A stretch of DNA of 64,000 nucleotides from Branchiostoma floridae (taxonomy: Eukaryota; Chordata; Leptocardii; Amphioxiformes; Branchiostomatidae). The translations under genes were made by a program, and so were the position numbers. Every line of letters begins with the position of its first letter. Position 1 is the stretch's first letter. The notes under the pieces were generated by a model. The model saw only the letters and a program-made list of their open reading frames with translations, was not told where the DNA came from and made no database searches. The stretch spans positions 15,587,896 through 15,651,895 of the forward strand of contig NC_049985.1 in the NCBI RefSeq assembly GCF_000003815.2. Reading direction: 5' to 3'. Of this stretch, positions 44,501 to 57,566 are shown in pieces.

Positions 44501-47439
44501 GGGAAATTTCCCAATATACTTCCTAAGTTCACAGCAAAGTTCTGCCCCCGTGAAACCGTGCGGCATGCATAATGTGTGCCCTAGAGCACTTTACAACACC
44601 GAGGGGTTTGCAGCCATTATCTACTTTACCAGTTGGCTGCAACAAAGGCAAAGTCATTTAAAGCAAGTCTGGACACATTGGCCTCCCTTGCCCCAGAAAT
44701 TCCCTAGGTGTTTCAGTCAGAATTATTGATGGACCTTGGGATTTCCTTGGTATATGAGGGTCTGGCAAAATGGGACTAGAGAAGCCCTGAATGTAAAACC
44801 AAAGTTACCCAATGTGGTTCTCATGTGCCTACTGGTAACACCGGTGTGTGATAATGTGAGGGATCAAGCTGAGTGGAATTGCTCAGAGTGACCCAGCAAT
44901 TCTGTGGGTTACTCTGTGTCTCCTCTTTGCCTCCTCTAGTGTCCCTTCTCATCCGTAAATGTCACTCCATTTAGAACAGGGTGACTACTTGGTGAAAATT
45001 GAAATACTACAGTACCAAATGAAAAAAAAAAAAATGTTGAAAAGTTTCAAAAACTCTCAATTTTTTTTCTGGACGACGAGAGAAGTAGTATTTAGACATG
45101 AACATTCATAATAATACATGTAGCTCTGGGTATATACAATATAGCCGAAAAAGATTGTGATAAACATATGGACAAAAATGCCTTATGGGTAACCTATGTA
45201 TCATTTTATAAGGAGCAGTAAAGCCAACAGGATGAAATTGTTCTAACATACCCATGAAAACAAGACAGAACAGAAGGCTCTAGCCTGGTTAACATCCGGG
45301 TGGTAGTTTGCTCCTATGTTTGCATAAAGATTTGCTACCTGCCTTGGGAACTGTACATTCAAATATTTGTAAGCTGTCATCAGTTATTGAGCAAATTAAA
45401 GAATGGGTTCCAACACTTGTTCAAATACAGCAATCAGTTAACCATTTCAAGTTTCTTGGGTACCAGAAACAAACATAAGAGTGAACTACTATCCGGATTG
45501 AACCAGTCAGAACCCCCGTCCAAAATTTGGATGAGAATTGAATATTCCAGGCGTTAGAGATGTCCAAGTTACCAGATGAGAATTGCAGAGAGAAGCAATC
45601 GTATATAAACAGAGCAAACTACTATCTGGATGGTACCCTGGCCACAAATTGGTCAGTAAAAATTTGATTCATAAACATGCATTGTAATACCTTGCAAAAA
45701 GGGGTCAAAATCATCATACAGAGAGACGGCCTTGTGCTAGCAAAATTTCTGATCGATGGTAAAATTTGTAAATTAGAGAACAATGGAGATGGTCTGATTT
45801 TCTTTTTCCTGTAGAAAAATGATCTAATTTGATACCAAATCCACCAGTGAATGGGCTACTCTCTTGTTGGTCATGTAACAAATGCAAAAGGTGTTTTCAG
45901 TAATGGAATACGTGGACATCAATATCATCATAATTCCCAGAAGAAAATGCTTCTGAAAGAAATCTTCACCCCAATTTTCCGACTGATCTAGCAGGCATTC
46001 CATGAAAGGAGAGGGAAAATTGGTCAGAATTACACTGGAGACAAAACAATTCCCAGCCTGTATGCCTCGTTAGTTTCTGTAATTCTGGACAGCAACAAGT
46101 TTCTGTTATCAGCCCCCTGACAATGAAAACCTATATTGCATTTTATGTACAGGCCTTGTAATTATGTATGCGGGAACTGATAAAAATGCTGATGTTTTTG
46201 TGTTTTAAATCTATAGTTTGTTCCTGTCAATGTCACTGATGAAAGATTACAGATGTCATCTGAAACATCTGACCGTTCCCAAAGTCATATCCAGGCAGTT
46301 GCTTGAGTAATTGCAATTTGGTGTTCCAAGTCATTGTGATTTTTAGGGACGAAAGGATGGATGCTGGAGAAATCTTTTGACAAGTCACAAACAGTAAGAC
46401 TTTTTAAAAGTTGGTTTTATTGATAGACATCATGTAATGGCTGAAAAAGCAGAAAAATATTCAAAAATGGAAAACTTTTGTTGTTTTCAAATTTTTGTCG
46501 TGCATGTCTAAACATCCTTAGAATTAGCAAAGATTCCGGACAGTTATAGTTTTATATCGAACAATTTGGTGTTGGAGACTGTTGTAAGTGTATTGGAAAT
46601 AACATTCAGGTCACATAAGAAGTCATAGATATCTTAAGTAGCCATCTTAAGACTTAAACCCACAGGTGCCAGGCTGAAGATTAGTTTTAACACCTAAACC
46701 AAGACAGGCATCAAGAAAGGGACAAGCCCCGAATAGCAAACCACACCAGGCAATGGGTAAAAGTACAGATGGGTTCTGTTATAGGACATGCACCAAAGCA
46801 AGATCTACCCTCTTGTGCACCATGATATATGTAGATGATATTATGTATTCTGCAAGGTATCCTTTATGCTGCCATAAACCTATTTTAAAACATTCCTCGA
46901 CATGTCGCAATTAGTTTTACAGCCCATGAATGGGAGCATTTTTATTTTGAAGGTCTTGCTTGTTTGCAGTTGTCACTGTAAGTATGCCAAAGCAAAGAAC
47001 CCCATTGGAATAAATTCTGAGTCCACGGAACAGTGCTTGAATTCATTAGCAGCTGATTGCTTCCTGTTTGAACCTGCTTGAGTGTGACCAGAAACTGAAT
47101 TTTTAACAGTCCGGGACGACAAGCAATATATTTTCTGAGCTTTGTTCTCTTCTTACTCTTATTCATGATGGGGATATGTTTGATTCAAGCTTGTTTTGCT
47201 ATTGATGTGTTTTATGTCTGCCATTCATTTGGGGTAACAAAAAACTTCAGATTGCTGAAAGACTTTCACAGCACGGGCTGACTGAACATGAAACAGAAGT
47301 GCTGCACTAATCCCCCAGTGGATCCTAAATAGAATTTGCCCTTTGTTGCGGAAACACGAACCCCTAAAAGCTAACAGCAGCATGGGTCCTGTGGGGCTGT
47401 CCCTTTTAAAAGGAACATCCAATCTGATAGATTCTGGCA
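41544..47439. other. No gene seen
   Basis: Long AT-rich stretch. Short open frames, including one at 43632-43787 beginning after a TTTGCAG, show no recognisable domain. No transposon ends could be paired. Confidence 0.5.
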
Positions 47440-48600
47440 ATAGTACTCTCTTTTGTACCTAGCTGTAGTTTCAAACAAAGTGAAGGAAAAATTGTCTTTC
47501 ACTGCAAGCTTGTAGCTTCATGCCAAGAAGTGTCTCAGTAACTTCAGCCTTTATGTGATGTGATGTTTTGGCAATAGTACTCTCCTTAGTTCTGAAATCC
47601 TAGCTGTAGTTTTAACAAAGTGGCGGAAAACTTTTTCTTTACTACAAGCTTGTAGCTTCATGCCAATCAGTGTCTCAGTACTACAAACTTCGTATGATAT
47701 TTTGGCAATGGTACTCTCCTTAGTTCTGAAATCCTAGCTGTAGTTTTAAACAAAGTGGTGGAAAACTGGTTCTTTACCACAAGCTTGTAGCTTCATGTTA
47801 AGAAGTGTCTCAGTACTGTAATCTTCATGTGATATTTTGGCAATAGTGCTCTCCTTAGTTCTGAAATCCTAGCTGTAGTTTTAAACAAAGTGGCGGAAAA
47901 CCCTTTCTTTACTACAAGCTTGTAGCTTCATGCTAAGAAGTGTCTCAGTACTGCAAACTTCGTGTGAGATTTTGGCAATAGTGGTCTCCTTAGTGCTGAA
48001 ATCCTAGCTGTAGTTTTAAACAAAGTGGCGGAAAACCCTTTCTTTACTACAAGCTTGTAGCTTCATGCTAAGCGGTGTCTCAGTACTGCAAACTTCGTAC
48101 GATATTTTGGCAATGGTACTCTCCTTAGTGCTGAAATCCTAGCTGTAGTTTTAAACAAAGTGGTGGAAAACTGGTTCTTTACCACAAGCTTGTAGCTTCA
48201 TGTTAAGAAGTGTCTCAGTACTGTAATCTTCATGTGATATTTTGGCAATAGTGCTCTCCTTAGTTCTGAAATCCTAGCTGTAGTTTTAAACAAAGTGGCG
48301 GAAAACCCTTTCTTTACTACAAGCTTGTAGCTTCATGCTAAGAAGTGTCTCAGTACTGCAAACTTCGTGTGATATTTCATAATAGTACTCTCCTTAGTTC
48401 TGAAATCCTAGCTGTAGTTTTAAACAAGTGAAGGAAAACTTTTCCTCTATTACAAGCTTGTAGCTTCATGCTAAGAAGTGTCTCAGTACTGTAATCTTCA
48501 TGTGATATTTTGGCAATAGTGCTCTCCTTAGTTCTGAAATCCTAGCTGTGATTACAAACAAAGTGAAGTAAAAGCTTTTTTTATTCTAGTAAGTGGTTGT
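47440..48600 (+). repeat. 135-bp tandem repeat, about 9 copies
   Basis: The anchor TAGCTGTAGTTT recurs at 47460, 47601, 47735, 47870, 48005, 48140, 48275 and 48409, with a worn copy at 48543. Each unit has TTCTGAAATCC, AAACAAAGTGG, ACAAGCTTGTAGCTTCATG and GTGTCTCAGTACTG. Variants (GTGGTGGAAAACTGG against GTGGCGGAAAACCC) repeat every 405 bp. Non-coding. Confidence 0.92.
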
Positions 48601-49215
48601 AATCTACATGTATCTCATTAGTGTCTATTCTGTAAACCAAATATACCTGGCAACTCCTTAACAACAGTGCAAGTAGCTAACTTTCTCACCTTTTCCAACA
48701 TTGATTAGCTGATATCTTACCTTTACAATAAGTTACCTTTATGCTCAAAGAGATGTAATTCAGCACTGTTGGTTAATTGCATATATACGATGATCTGTGT
48801 CTTCTAGAAGATCAAAGTTATGCAATCATGAGTAGACATAAAATGCCTAGCCTTCTTAACCTAAAATTATGGTATGCCAAGTGGAAAAAATGTGATATCT
48901 TTTTTTGTTTCATACCTAAGTCTGCACACAGCATACAGCAAGCAACTTGTGCAGATAATGTATGTCTCCTGTGCACGTTTTTCTTTGTAGCTCAATACTT
49001 GTACCTAATACGTTGCTGGTCAGTTACCTTGAAACAAAGTGCCTGCAAGTTTGTAAGTTTTATGTAGCCCTTATGTGTGAATCAATTTGTTATCCTTGCA
49101 TTTTCTCACTGACGCTGTCCTCTTGGAGGCAGATGTTGCCAGTCTGTGTTACATGAAGAGCTTCGCCTATGGCATTTTCCACAGAATCCCTGCTGGCTGA
49201 AAAACCCACAGCAAT

Positions 49216-49365
49216 ATGTCACACAATTTTGGTCCATCAGCCGCTCTTTCTAACCACATAGATAATGAGGTACTCCGGATGGAGGATTCAGCCAGGCTTA
49301 CTTCTGTCCCACATGGAAGAGTAGATAAACCTTTGATTCATGTCAAACTTCATCATAAAGACAGA
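49216..49365 (+). CDS. First coding exon of an unrecognised gene
   Basis: The exon probably spans 49133-49365: acceptor CTCTTGGAGGCAG before it, donor GTAAGT after it. The ATG at 49216 has A at -3 and an in-frame TGA at 49198-49200. It opens exactly 50 codons ending in phase 0: MSHNFGPSAALSNHIDNEVL then RMEDSARLTSVPHGRVDKPL then IHVKLHHKDR. The sequence is hydrophilic, with no signal peptide or membrane segment, typical of a cytosolic N-terminus. Two short upstream ORFs lie in its leader, at the exon start (7 codons) and at about 49153 (15 codons). I do not recognise the family. No next exon is certain within the window, so the body probably lies to the right or beyond. Confidence 0.55.
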
Positions 49366-50487
49366 GTAAGTGTCATTCATCCACAGCATCACTGTCTACA
49401 AAGGGTTGTGGAATAGTCGGTGTCTCAGCAGGCTGACTAGTAGAAATGGCACCAGAAGGCATGACTGAATATCACGGGATGGGATGTCTTTGTAGCTTGT
49501 CCACTGAAGTGGAAATCCTGAATCCTCAGTGGTGGTAGTAAAATGCATCATTCCTGTGTAGCAGCGTTGGTTTACTCGTTTTCCCTGTGTGCAGCTTCTA
49601 AAAGACTCTGAAGATTCATAAACTACCTAAAGTTTATACATGAATTACATGTAGTTCTTTTGTTGGAAATAGGATGCTCTGAGAGTACTTTTTTTCTTTT
49701 TGTATTGCATTGGACGTGTCTATAAAAGAAACTATCCTACAAAAACTACCCAGGTCTACCAACAGTGTTTACAGTACAATAGCACCTTTTGTAAATTCTT
49801 TTCTAATATTTTTCATTGTGTGCTGCCAATGCTTTTAGACTTGTTACATGTACCTTATGCCTGAAATAGAATCCTATTATCAGCCTCAATTTTGATGGTA
49901 TTAAATTAAAAATCAATACGAAAGTTTCTTCCTTATGCCATCTACTGTATGGTGGGTCTTGTGCGGTTTCTAGTTCAAGTCACATCACAATGTGTCAGAA
50001 TATTTGCTGTCTTTGAAACGCTTTTCATGTATTAAACTGATCCCTTAAATGTCAGATAATGCCCTTGTGCGCCTGTTAAATCTTCCTTCTTAGGTCACTG
50101 GGTTAGGTTCCTAAACCATGGCCTACGTGTTGCCATTCTGAACTTTGATATGTACGCTATCAATTTGGATTTCATCCTGTCAAAGGTAGCTTGTCACCTG
50201 TTAGGTCCATTTCTAAGGAGAGGCATCCCTTATGCCTGCTGATAAAATTATTGTATTTTGTAGAGCAAGGGGGAATGCCTGGTCATTGCTTCGTAGAAAC
50301 TGCATGTACTACAATTTTTCACAATGAGAAGAAAATTCATAAACATGTACATGTACATTTTAATTTTCAGCTAGTTTCTACATTGTATGTGACAGCACCT
50401 GTATAGAATGTATCTAACTTGTAACATATACTGTCTATATATTGTACCACCATTTGAAGTTGTGTAAACATAATTCAAAACTAGTTA
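49366..50487. other. No gene seen (putative intron)
   Basis: AT-rich with no further exon that continues the frame from 49365. Confidence 0.5.
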
Positions 50488-50736
50488 ATAAACATCCTCC
50501 TAGCAGGGACATGCAACAGCCAAACTGCCTGTCTGGATGTGCCCTGTTCTTTGAACCTGTCACTCTTAGTTCCTGACCGCCCTGCTTATAAAAATTAATG
50601 AGGTTACCCTTATACATGCAAGGCAGCTTTTGAAAACGGAAAGCCTACTCTCTGATTGGCTGACAGCTGTAAGAGCAGGGTACATCCAGACAGTTAGTTT
50701 GGCTGTTGGATGTGCCTGCGCAGGAGGATGGTTAAT
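50488..50736. mobile_element. MITE with long imperfect inverted ends
   Basis: CATCCTCCTAGCAGGGACAT at the left, then CAACAGCCAAACT and CTGTCTGGATGT-CCCTG; the right side is the inverse, ending CAGGAGGATGGTT. The core shares CTTATAAAAATTAATGAGGTT with the element at 30632. About 250 bp. Confidence 0.75.
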
Positions 50737-53700
50737 AAAGTGTTCTCTGGAGTATTCATACTGCATGAAAACAAGCTTTACTCTGGAATACTTCTGGGAT
50801 ATTTAACCACCTTAATTCTTGGCCAAAGACTGTAAACATTATTGCAATTACAGTTTCTTCTTCTTCTCTACCCTATAGTACTGTTTGATAGTTAGTTTGG
50901 GCGCTGCTTACTCACAGTACCATCACAACAGTTCACCATGACCAGTCATGCAATTCAGATTTTTGTCACACTCTCCATCATCCACACTAAGCTTGCATCA
51001 TTTATATTTGTGACTGTTTAAAGCATAGCAGGATCAAAGGACTGTCGGCCCAAATCTCATGATATGTCATGGCTGACTGGGAGTAAAGAACCAGGAGACA
51101 TCAACGGTCAAAGTTTCCATAATAATCCGTTTACATTTTGTTAGACATCACGACGCCAAGTTTGAAGGCAGTTTTCAAAGTGCACTCTCTAGCCTTGAAA
51201 ACTCCACATTGGTATAGGTCATTGCCCCTGCTGGTCACCTCCATGAGAATGGCGGCATAGTTATTGGATCTGTTTGTGTGTGTGTGTGTGCATGAGGGAT
51301 CTTCAGAACATTTTAGCCATTGCAATGATATTTGGTGCATGGGTACATGTTTTATTTTGGGTCTCCTGGATGGTAGTTGACCTTGGTACTGAAGCAGAAC
51401 TACCATTTCTATATCTTTTATATCTTTACATACTGTGGTTTTCATTTTTGTTGCCAAATAGATGTTCATGTGGGGAAGAAGTTTTGTAGGTTTGGTCCCC
51501 CTAGCAGCTTGCTCTGGAACTTTACAGGCATTTTTGTTGGAATATTTCAAGAGGGATAACTGAACATTTCCACATGTAACGTTACATGATGAAATTGTTT
51601 TGTCTTGTTAATGTATAAATGCACAGTCATGCATGTATAGCAGACTGGATTGCTTTTATTATTTCTTCCTTCTGCAGGTTCCCAGACATATGCTTTCATT
51701 AGCATTCTTTTTGAGTTTGCAGTTGAGGAAATAAAGCGTGATCTAATAACTGTTATTCCACATTTTATTGATGTACGTATACCGTAATATCATGGCATAC
51801 ATGTAGGTGGTGGAGAGGAAAATTATGGAAAACCACAACTAGATTTAATCATCATCTCTTTGGTGTGATAAAGTAGTCCATTTTATGTATGAGGAACCTA
51901 AAAGGAATGACTCCTGCAGCACACTTCCCTTTATATCTTTCTTTTATTCATGGTATTGTAATTGTGCTATTTGAAGATAACAGATACATGCTGTGACTGT
52001 GGAACATAGAAACATAAAGGTCTAAAGACGATTGTATCAAGCACTTTGATTGAAGGATCTTACATTTCAGAAGATATTACGAGGCTGCCATTGATCAATA
52101 AAGTAAAGTTGATAACAAAAGCTGTAGCACACTTCTTCCCTGCTTTAGTCAATGATACAATAAAGCTATACAATGCACATGTACTTGAAACTCATGAATT
52201 ATTGAAACTGATATTTCATATTGCTGTAAAGGAGTAAGCAGTAGCAGCATACAAACTAGTATCTTTTAGATCTTGAAATGATGGAATGTATTGTCAAAGT
52301 TCCTTCATTTTTACTCTACCTTTACCATTTGAGCAAAATGAGTAATAATACCATTGCAATATCCATTAGCACTGACATTTAAATCTATATGTCAAAAAAT
52401 CATGAGCTATGGTGCATTTTTTATTCCATCCAACTAAAATGTACAAGATCAATATTACCTCAGTTTGTGAAAAGCGACAGTTGGAAAAAGCAATTCAGGA
52501 CGTTAAAAAATTAAGTATGAAATGGTACAATTAAGGCAATGGACCATCTCTGGCTGGCTAGTTGTGAGAGGCATCTGATAGACTCATCTTTACAGGACAT
52601 CTTCCTCAGTTTACAGTTGGGTACCTTGTGTGTGTCACGGTGTGCATTACATTACAACAGTCTTAAACTTACAGGCCACTTCCACAAAGCACTTTTAGTG
52701 GTCTCCTGTGGCTAGGAACTCCTTATTGCGTCCTTGTAGCCTAGAACATTGTTGAAACCTGCAATAGAAAGTCAATATCCAAAAGACATAATTGGTCACG
52801 ATATTTTGTCATAAAACAATGACTGCCTTTAATGATCAGGAACACAAGAAATCCTGTAGAAGTTAATGCATGGGCTTAAGCTTGCATGTGTGGCTTTATT
52901 GGAAATGGGCCAGTGTTTCTGGATTTACATTAGAGCCTCTGGAATGTACACTTGTCTATTGAGTAATCCTAGTAGAACCCTTCAAGCTTGTAACAATTGC
53001 TCATTCACTGGTGCATGGGTAATGTAATAAGCTTTTTGGCTGTTACAAAACTTAATTCACAACAGCTGCATAGTAGAAGTACATGCAGACACATATCTGC
53101 CTAAAACTTTTAATAGCTTTGGTGCCTTGCAACTGAATCAACTTTTCCAAACTTTCTGTAAGATATTCTATCAATGTTTTTCATATCATCGCATACAGCT
53201 ATCATGAAATATCTCTGCATAGACTGATAGAGTGTTATCTAAAAGTAAAAAGAAGTATTGTATGTCTGTACTAGTATAGGGAAGAGAACCTTCTTTTCCC
53301 TCTTTGAGCCTTGTTAAGACTGCAACTTAAGCTTAGACATTTCTCATGTTTCTAGTTGCATTAAGACTTTGCTATGAATAAGGTTCTCTATGAAGGCCAA
53401 GGCCAACTGTACTACCTTATTTATGTGTAATATGATGAGCCTAGTTATTTCTAACTACATACACACACAAATTTACTCACTAATGGTAAAGCCTGTTGCA
53501 GAGTATAATGCCTTATTGCCTTTCAAAACTCTTCCCCAAGTACTATTTAGCTATGGCAACATGTGATTGCCGTTGAACATTCTAAGCCTTGTAATTTCTC
53601 ATGCGATAGCTTGTGGCGGTTTGAATAGGCCTCAAGGGTTTGGGAAGTGCAACATGTACATTTGTATGTCTATAAAAAGGCCTGTTGTTTAGCAAGTATA

Positions 53701-55715
53701 TATATATGGACCATTATCAGAGTTTTATTGCTTTGAAAGCACATTTTCCTCCAGAGCTTCTGTTGCAGCATGTTGGAAGTCTAGCAATGACGAGTCATTG
53801 CATAAAGCCAAGAATCGTCTTTTTCTCATCATAAGAGATTGCAATGGTTTCTCTAAAGAGGGGGGCAATGGCATTATGCCCCATACTATAACCATCCTCT
53901 GCCTTGTCCTGGGGATCAGCATTTCTGACAAGAATAAAACTCAGATTGACCTGACCTGGGGTACTACTTGGTCACATGTTGCCATAGTCTTGAACCGTCT
54001 GACAGAAATCTCCCCCCCCCCTAAGAAAATGTTAGAATATCCCACTTTAACTCAAAATTCTCAAAACTATGAACCGTCCCCATGCTCCACTCTCTTGTTC
54101 CTCATACAAAAAAAGAACTCAGTACAGTGAAACATTTCATGTTGTTTTTTGGTCTGACAGTTGTCTACTGCACAGAATCAAGACTTTGTACATGTACATC
54201 TAATGTTAGATCTAAAAATACAAGTCTACCTAATAACAGTTACATGGTGATGGGATAGTCTTGCCGACTAAAGTGCTTCCAAGGTCCTACATTCCTGTGC
54301 TCTTAACCCCATTACAGCCCTACGTACTGGGCTATACTCCACTGCTTTCTATCAGTGCACAATCTAGATAGATAAGTACAAATTTGTTGGCATTCTCACA
54401 TCACTTGAATGTTGAGAAAAGCACTTTACAATAAAGTTAGTATCAAGGGAAAAAGAAAAGTTGGTAAAGTTTCACTGCATCTCCACAATATATTTCATAT
54501 AGTAGAATTTATTCCCTGGGTGGGAGAGTTCTATCAATGTTTGCCAGCATATCAGGTTGCTAACCAAAGGATATTGCCCTTTTCTTGCATGACACTAGAC
54601 ACCTACATTTATATCTACAAGACACCAGAAATGATGTTAAATGATGTAATGTAAAGACAGTATTGAAAGGAAGCTTTTAGGCTTCATTAAGAATGGATGA
54701 TAGCACACATCAGAGTTGGCTTCAGACCAACTGTACTTAGAAACCATTACAAGCAATGAGCTTCTGCCATTTGTACCAATTTTCTTTAAAGACTTGCAAT
54801 TCTACTTCAAGGTTCTAATAAGAGCTCTATGTCTTCAGACAAATCTTACTTAAAAGAAAAATCTCGTAAATGGAATCATTATCTCTACTTCATCAACGGT
54901 GTTTGATTAAATGGGCACGGTGTGTCAAAGCAGCTATATGTAATACTAATAAGTCTGTTCCATTGAGATGCATGCTTTTCAATACCATTTGTTTTGCTCT
55001 TCAAAGGATATTGCTTTTAGATACTTGTTTTCCAAAGGGACTACTCCATGTACCTTTATTCAGAGCTGGCATTGAAAGTTTACCTTTTATCTATGGCAGT
55101 TAGTATGTCTTTTATGGTCTGTAACTACCATGTTTGAATGATCTAATTTTCTTTCCAATGATGACAACCTAGCCTAAGATGAATGGCCAGTTTGGGAAGT
55201 ATCTCGGGAGAATGAAATTATTAGATTGTTGTTCTGCCCACGATGTAAGATGAAAAGGCAATCTGTAAGATTATGGAGCTCCCCCACAAATGAGTCTCTT
55301 CTGCTTCAAGAGGTTTTCAATAACAATAAGTTTGCCTATAAAAGAGCTCGTATCTCTTTGTGTTTCTCAATGTGGAAAATTACAGTCAGGAAAAATCTTA
55401 AGAAAGGAGTCATTACTGTGGTTTTATCATGAAAAGATGATGGAATAGGTGGGCGTTGTTGCTGTATTTAATGGTCTGCAAAGCTGTTCGGTTATAGAAC
55501 GGCTCTCAAAACAGCTCTTTTTGTCAAGTTGATCTTTATGGTCATTAACATTGATGGTAAGTAGAAGAGGATGACTAAATAAAGTTTCTTAGCTTCAGCT
55601 AAAATAGATAAGCTATCATTGATTGCTGGAGTTTTACTGAACTGTAGGGTCCTCATTTTGGTGCTGGCATGTGTTTGTCTTTGATGGGAGGATCTTGAAA
55701 TCTGTTCACGTTTTT
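50737..55715. other. No gene seen; one degenerate repeat fragment
   Basis: At 51235-51560 the order CACCTCCATGAGAATGG, (GT)n, CCCCCTAGCAGC, GGCATTTTTGTTGGAA, GAGGGATAACTGAA follows the module order of the element at 28491, so it is a distant relative. The rest shows short open frames only. Confidence 0.5.
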
Positions 55716-55880
55716 TTGCAGGGTAACCTATATCCTAACCTATATCCATTGTTTTTAAAACAAGTATATAAGGGATATCAAGTCAACAGAAAGTGGTTTC
55801 AAACTACAATATTTTGAAATTGTTCCAACTTGATACCCCTAGAGAAACTTTAAAAAAAACAGATAAAGATGAACAGTGAC
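55716..55880. mobile_element. Palindromic MITE, GGTAACCTATATCCG family, copy e (worn)
   Basis: GGTAACCTATATCC, with a duplicated CTAACCTATATCC, then GGGATATCAAGTCAACAG and AACTACAATATTTTG. The right half is short and eroded (AACTTGATACCCC, GATAAAGATGAACAG). Confidence 0.7.
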
Positions 55881-57529
55881 TACTAAATGAACAAAATTTG
55901 TTTAGAATGCATTATTAACTGATGGGTATAGTTCAACAACCTTTCAACACACAAATATTCTGCTCACATAATTTCCTTGGGGCACACGGCAATGTTGTGG
56001 CTTGATTTAATCACTGGAGCTAATTATGTTGCCTTATGAGTACATTTACCTTCAGGCATTGAATTTGCAATTAAGTCATCTTGCAATTATCACAGAACTC
56101 AAAATATCAAGGGAATACAGCAAAATGCAATCTTATTCAGATTTTACCTGCATGAGTGTCTGATTTCTTTAGGCCACAACAATTTTATTTGTTGTTTTTC
56201 AGAAAAAAGTTGCGTCGGTCGGCCGGAAAAACATTTTTCAAAAACTTTTCAAAAAGTCAGGGGTAGGAGAGATCGGACAAGAAAACCTAAACTTTCAACA
56301 TTTAGGGGGTCCTTTGTAGTGAAATCCAAAGTTTGAAGAAAAATGTAACTGTCCAAAATAGGCATATACAGCTACTGGAATTTGAGGCCCATAATCAATT
56401 TGAGAAAGGAGAGGCAGTGAAATTTTTTCAACACGAAATTTTTTCAACACGTGGCCATCAATTTGAAAAGTGGAGAGAAAATACATGTATTCTTAAAGAC
56501 CTGGGCCAAATAGCCAAGACTACCTCAAGACGTTGAACCTGAGTCAGTCAAGGAAGGGCTCCTCCATGAGCAATCTGATAACACCCTGGAATGATGATGG
56601 TATTGATTATCATATCTCTCTCTTTTGTGAGAAAGACATCAACATTCTTCTCATGGTGGAGCCAATCATTCAACTTTGTGTGGGTTGGTTTCATGTCTGT
56701 GTTGCCTAACTTGAATTTTACTGGGTTGATGGAAGTGAATATTAATAAATGTTCTAGATGTGTAATACCACAGGTAAGAAGATCATAAGATGAAGTGATT
56801 TCGGGTGGGTGGCATACAAAAGGGTAGAGAAAATTGGTTTCATCTTCCTCGGTAGATTGAAACTGATGTCCTGATATTGGAAGAAGATTGGGCACAACAC
56901 CCACCCTGATGAATCCATACATGACTTGTATTTTCAATAAAAATGGATGTAGGGGCGGATTTACAAATCATCCATATGTAGTGATCAATAAATATGCCAC
57001 AGGGCCAGATAATCACAGCACGAAAACAACTTTTTAAGCAAAGTTTCAAAGATACGTATAAAGCCCTTAAAGGCGGAGAAATATTTCAGCAGATTTTAAG
57101 ATCTATCAAAGGCATCGGAAGCATACATTTGGCATTTACGGAAGATTTCAGCGTTTGTAAACCTAACTTAATCTGTTGTGTTTCTTTGCGTGAATTTTAC
57201 ATGTATTTTAGTATGCCGAAAAGACAACTTAAATGTCTCAAAAATATTTTCTGTCAAAACGGACAAATACCGTTTCTCTAGATCTGTTACAAAATACATG
57301 TTAACCGGCTAAGTCAAATGTAATAATCCTTTGTCTGGTGTTAGATAAAACATTGCGTCATCTGTTTTATAACAGTGGCAAGATTTACAGTCAAAACTGA
57401 AAATTATTGCGCTTTCTGGTACAAAATGTTATGTTTATACCTCAGCAAATACAAATACAATACAATACAAAGTCAAATACAATAATCTTCTGTGTTTTTT
57501 AGCTATTCCGAAAGCGTTTGACGTATTCA
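55881..57529. other. No gene seen
   Basis: AT-rich, with an AATACAATACAATACA microsatellite near 57452. No supported gene. Confidence 0.5.
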
Positions 57530-57566
57530 AACTTTCTGTGCACAAGGTTTAATTCGAACAGGGGAG

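Noticed and set aside
51678-51740. Possible second exon of the gene starting at 49216 (CTTCTGCAG then GTTCCC)
   Set aside because: The continuing frame stops after 18 codons with no matching features, so the join is not supported.
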